This document shows positions 7,928 through 9,518 of a stretch of 9,518 nt of DNA, piece after piece. The position numbers and the translations under genes were made by a program. Origin of the DNA: Desulfobacterales bacterium (lineage in GTDB: Bacteria; Desulfobacterota; Desulfobacteria; Desulfobacterales; Desulfobacteraceae); assembly GCA_022361135.1 (NCBI GenBank), contig JAKSBM010000235.1, positions 1 to 9,518 of the forward strand. Direction: 5' to 3'. The notes under the pieces were generated by a model. The model worked only from the letters and a program-made list of their open reading frames with translations, was not told where the DNA came from and searched no databases. Each line of letters begins with the position of its first letter. The stretch's first letter is position 1.

Positions 7928-8153
7928 CCTTTACCTCGTCGATAATGTCGTAAATCCACATGATATCTTCTACGGAAAGACGTCCAGCCTTTGAGGGGGC
8001 GCGGTCGCTCCCATCTTTTTTCTTCAGAATACGGGGGCCGATCTGAACCTTGGGTTCGCCTTCACCGTACTGCTGAATTGAAATCAAAAGACCGGTTTCT
8101 TCATTTCGCCATTCCCGAATTTTCTTATCCTTTTCCGGATCGTATCCAGCCAT
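7896..8153 (-). CDS. Small conserved-looking hypothetical protein, possibly PC4-like
   Basis: This 85-aa protein is not recognised with confidence. Its start is supported by AAGGAG 5 nt upstream of the ATG. The sequence is charged and soluble, with no membrane segment: a short basic start (DPEKDKKIREWRNEE), a predicted strand LLISIQQY, a second strand KVQIGPRIL followed by a KKKDGSDR turn, then GRLSVEDIMWIYDIIDEVKDDL, probably a C-terminal helix. This order (strands with basic turns, then an LS-x-ED-type helix start) loosely recalls the PC4/YdbC single-stranded nucleic-acid-binding fold; that is inference only. It lies 52 bp after glyS and overlaps the phosphorylase-like gene by 32 nt, so the two are probably translated from one message. 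Confidence 0.75.
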   Translation of the reverse strand: MAGYDPEKDKKIREWRNEETGLLISIQQYGEGEPKVQIGPRILKKKDGSDRAPSKAGRLSVEDIMWIYDIIDEVKDDLSDMVGPE

Positions 8154-8205
8154 GTTAACTCCTTATATATGGGTTCGTCGTTGTTATAATAACCTGCCGA
8201 TTATC

Positions 8206-9518
8206 CTAGAGTTTGGAAAAGTCGGCAATATTTTTAAACAACCGGGATACAGAGGCCAGCAGGCCAATCCGGTTATTTTTAATTTTTTCATCCTCCGCAA
8301 AAACCATGACGTCTTCAAAGAACTGATCCACCGCAGGTCTGAGGGTGGCAATTTCCTTGAGGGCCCCATCGTAATCCTTGGCCTGGATCTTTTCCCGACT
8401 CAGGGCAGAAACTCCGTCCACGGCATCGGCCAGGGCACCTTCGCAGGCATTTTCAAACAGGGCGGCATCCACGGCAAGACCGGCGGGATTTTCTGCTTTT
8501 TTAAGGATATTTTCCACCCGCTTAAAGGTCACGCTCAGGGGTTCGAAATCCGGTTCCTTACGCAGGGTATCCAAGGCCTTCACCCGGGCGGTGAGGTCGG
8601 GTACATTGTCAAAGGATGCACCCAGGGCGGAATTCACCGCTTCCTTGGAAGCGCCCTGGTCCGTGAGGATATTGAGCATTCTATTTTTCAAGAAATTCAA
8701 CACCTGGACAGCCACTTCCTTAATCTTGGCGTCATCGTCCAAGAAGCCGGCCAGCCCCTTTTCAATGAGACCGGAAAGGGAAAGGGTGAGGTTCTGTTCC
8801 ACCATGATCTGGAGGATACCAATACCCTGGCGTCTGAGGGCGTAGGGGTCGGTACCGCCCGTGGGAATCAGACCCACGGAGAAGCAACCGCAAATGGTGT
8901 CCAGCTTGTCGGAGATGGCCAGGAGAGCGGCCACGGGATTTTCCGGCAACCGTCCACCGGACTGAACCGGGCGGTAATGCTGCTCAATGGCAGCGGCCAC
9001 TTGGGCATCTTCACCCGCCTTGGTGGCATAGGCACGGCCAATGACACCCTGGAGTTTGGTGAATTCAATGACCACACCGGAAACCAGGTCGGCCTTGCAG
9101 ATTTTGGCGGCCCGCAGCAATTTGGTTTCCAAATCCGCGGCATTGTCGTATCCGGAAAGCGGAGCCAGGTATTTCACCAGCTGGGAAATTCGCTGAACCT
9201 TGTCATGGACAGAGCCCAGTTTTTCATGGAAGGTAACTTTTTTCAGCTTTTCAGCAAAGTCGTCCAGGCTGGATTCCAAATCGGTTTCATAGAAGAATTT
9301 GGCATCGGAAAGACGGGCACGGAGTACCTTTTCATGTCCCCGTTTTACCACGTCCATGTCCCGGGCCTGGGTATTGTTCACGGCCACGAACAGGGGCTTG
9401 AGATTCTGGTTTTCGTCCACCAGGGCAAAGTATTTCTGGTGTTCCCGCATGGCGGTGATCAATACCTCATCGGGTACTTCCAGGAATTCTTCATCAAAGG
9501 AACCCACCACGGGATAGG
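8206..9518 (-). CDS. glyS: Glycyl-tRNA synthetase beta subunit (partial, 5' end outside window)
   Basis: GlyS is the beta subunit of the bacterial alpha2beta2 glycyl-tRNA synthetase and is needed for tRNA-Gly recognition; the alpha subunit (glyQ) is expected upstream, beyond the right edge. The frame is open to the edge, so the visible part (436 residues) is the C-terminal portion of a protein usually near 690 aa. Recognisable blocks are REHQKYFAL, FVAVNNT, VLRARLSDAKFFYETDL, FHEKLGSVHDKVQRI, GVIGRAYATKAGE, the hallmark GGTDPYALRRQGIGILQIM, and the C-terminal DALR-type anticodon-binding region (about RVKALDTLRKEPDFEPLSVTFKRVENI). It ends with TAG after DFSKL. The next gene starts 52 bp downstream on the same strand. 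Confidence 0.97.
   Translation of the reverse strand, partial: YPVVGSFDEEFLEVPDEVLITAMREHQKYFALVDENQNLKPLFVAVNNTQARDMDVVKRGHEKVLRARLSDAKFFYETDLESSLDDFAEKLKKVTFHEKLGSVHDKVQRISQLVKYLAPLSGYDNAADLETKLLRAAKICKADLVSGVVIEFTKLQGVIGRAYATKAGEDAQVAAAIEQHYRPVQSGGRLPENPVAALLAISDKLDTICGCFSVGLIPTGGTDPYALRRQGIGILQIMVEQNLTLSLSGLIEKGLAGFLDDDAKIKEVAVQVLNFLKNRMLNILTDQGASKEAVNSALGASFDNVPDLTARVKALDTLRKEPDFEPLSVTFKRVENILKKAENPAGLAVDAALFENACEGALADAVDGVSALSREKIQAKDYDGALKEIATLRPAVDQFFEDVMVFAEDEKIKNNRIGLLASVSRLFKNIADFSKL

Overview
The window reads as chromosomal DNA of a Gram-negative, probably anaerobic bacterium. The best guess is a sulfate-reducing member of Desulfobacterota (the former Deltaproteobacteria). This is inferred from protein character, from a separate GlyRS beta subunit, and from the use of selenocysteine; no marker gene such as rRNA is present to prove it. 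Gene density is high, and there is no tRNA, rRNA, IS element or CRISPR array.

Layout. Four genes run on the + strand from the left edge: the 3' part of ftsY (SRP receptor, whose 5' end in the window is a 15-bp tandem repeat coding VVEEP), a LysE/RhtB-type exporter, then a strong hairpin terminator and a candidate promoter, then cobO (corrinoid adenosyltransferase) and a two-domain GNAT acetyltransferase whose second half resembles YpeA. Six genes run on the - strand from the right edge: the 3' part of glyS (GlyRS beta), a small unrecognised 85-aa protein with a possible PC4-like pattern, a nucleoside-phosphorylase-family protein that overlaps it by 32 nt, ligA (NAD-dependent DNA ligase), then after a 161-bp gap a two-gene operon of an AhpD/CMD-like protein and the radical SAM protein ArsS. 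The two strands converge near 3540-3560.

Main discovery. A conventional reading of arsS stops at a UGA (3597-3599) after 327 residues, inside the family's conserved C-terminal Cys motif. Reading the UGA as selenocysteine restores the motif as CTAGAGFT-U-GG and gives a 340-aa protein ending at a UAA at 3558-3560. A hairpin with an 8-bp perfect stem and a GGU at its apex lies about 21 nt after the UGA, where a bacterial SECIS element should be. The gene is therefore very probably a selenoprotein gene, and ordinary gene calling would truncate it.

How the genes work together. arsS and its AhpD-like partner look like a functional pair associated with arsenosugar biosynthesis; the partner methyltransferase ArsM is not in the window. 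The other genes are housekeeping (protein targeting, translation, replication/repair, cofactor and nucleoside metabolism) and show no obvious link to the arsenic genes. The gap upstream of the ars-type operon carries three small palindromes that could be operator or terminator elements.
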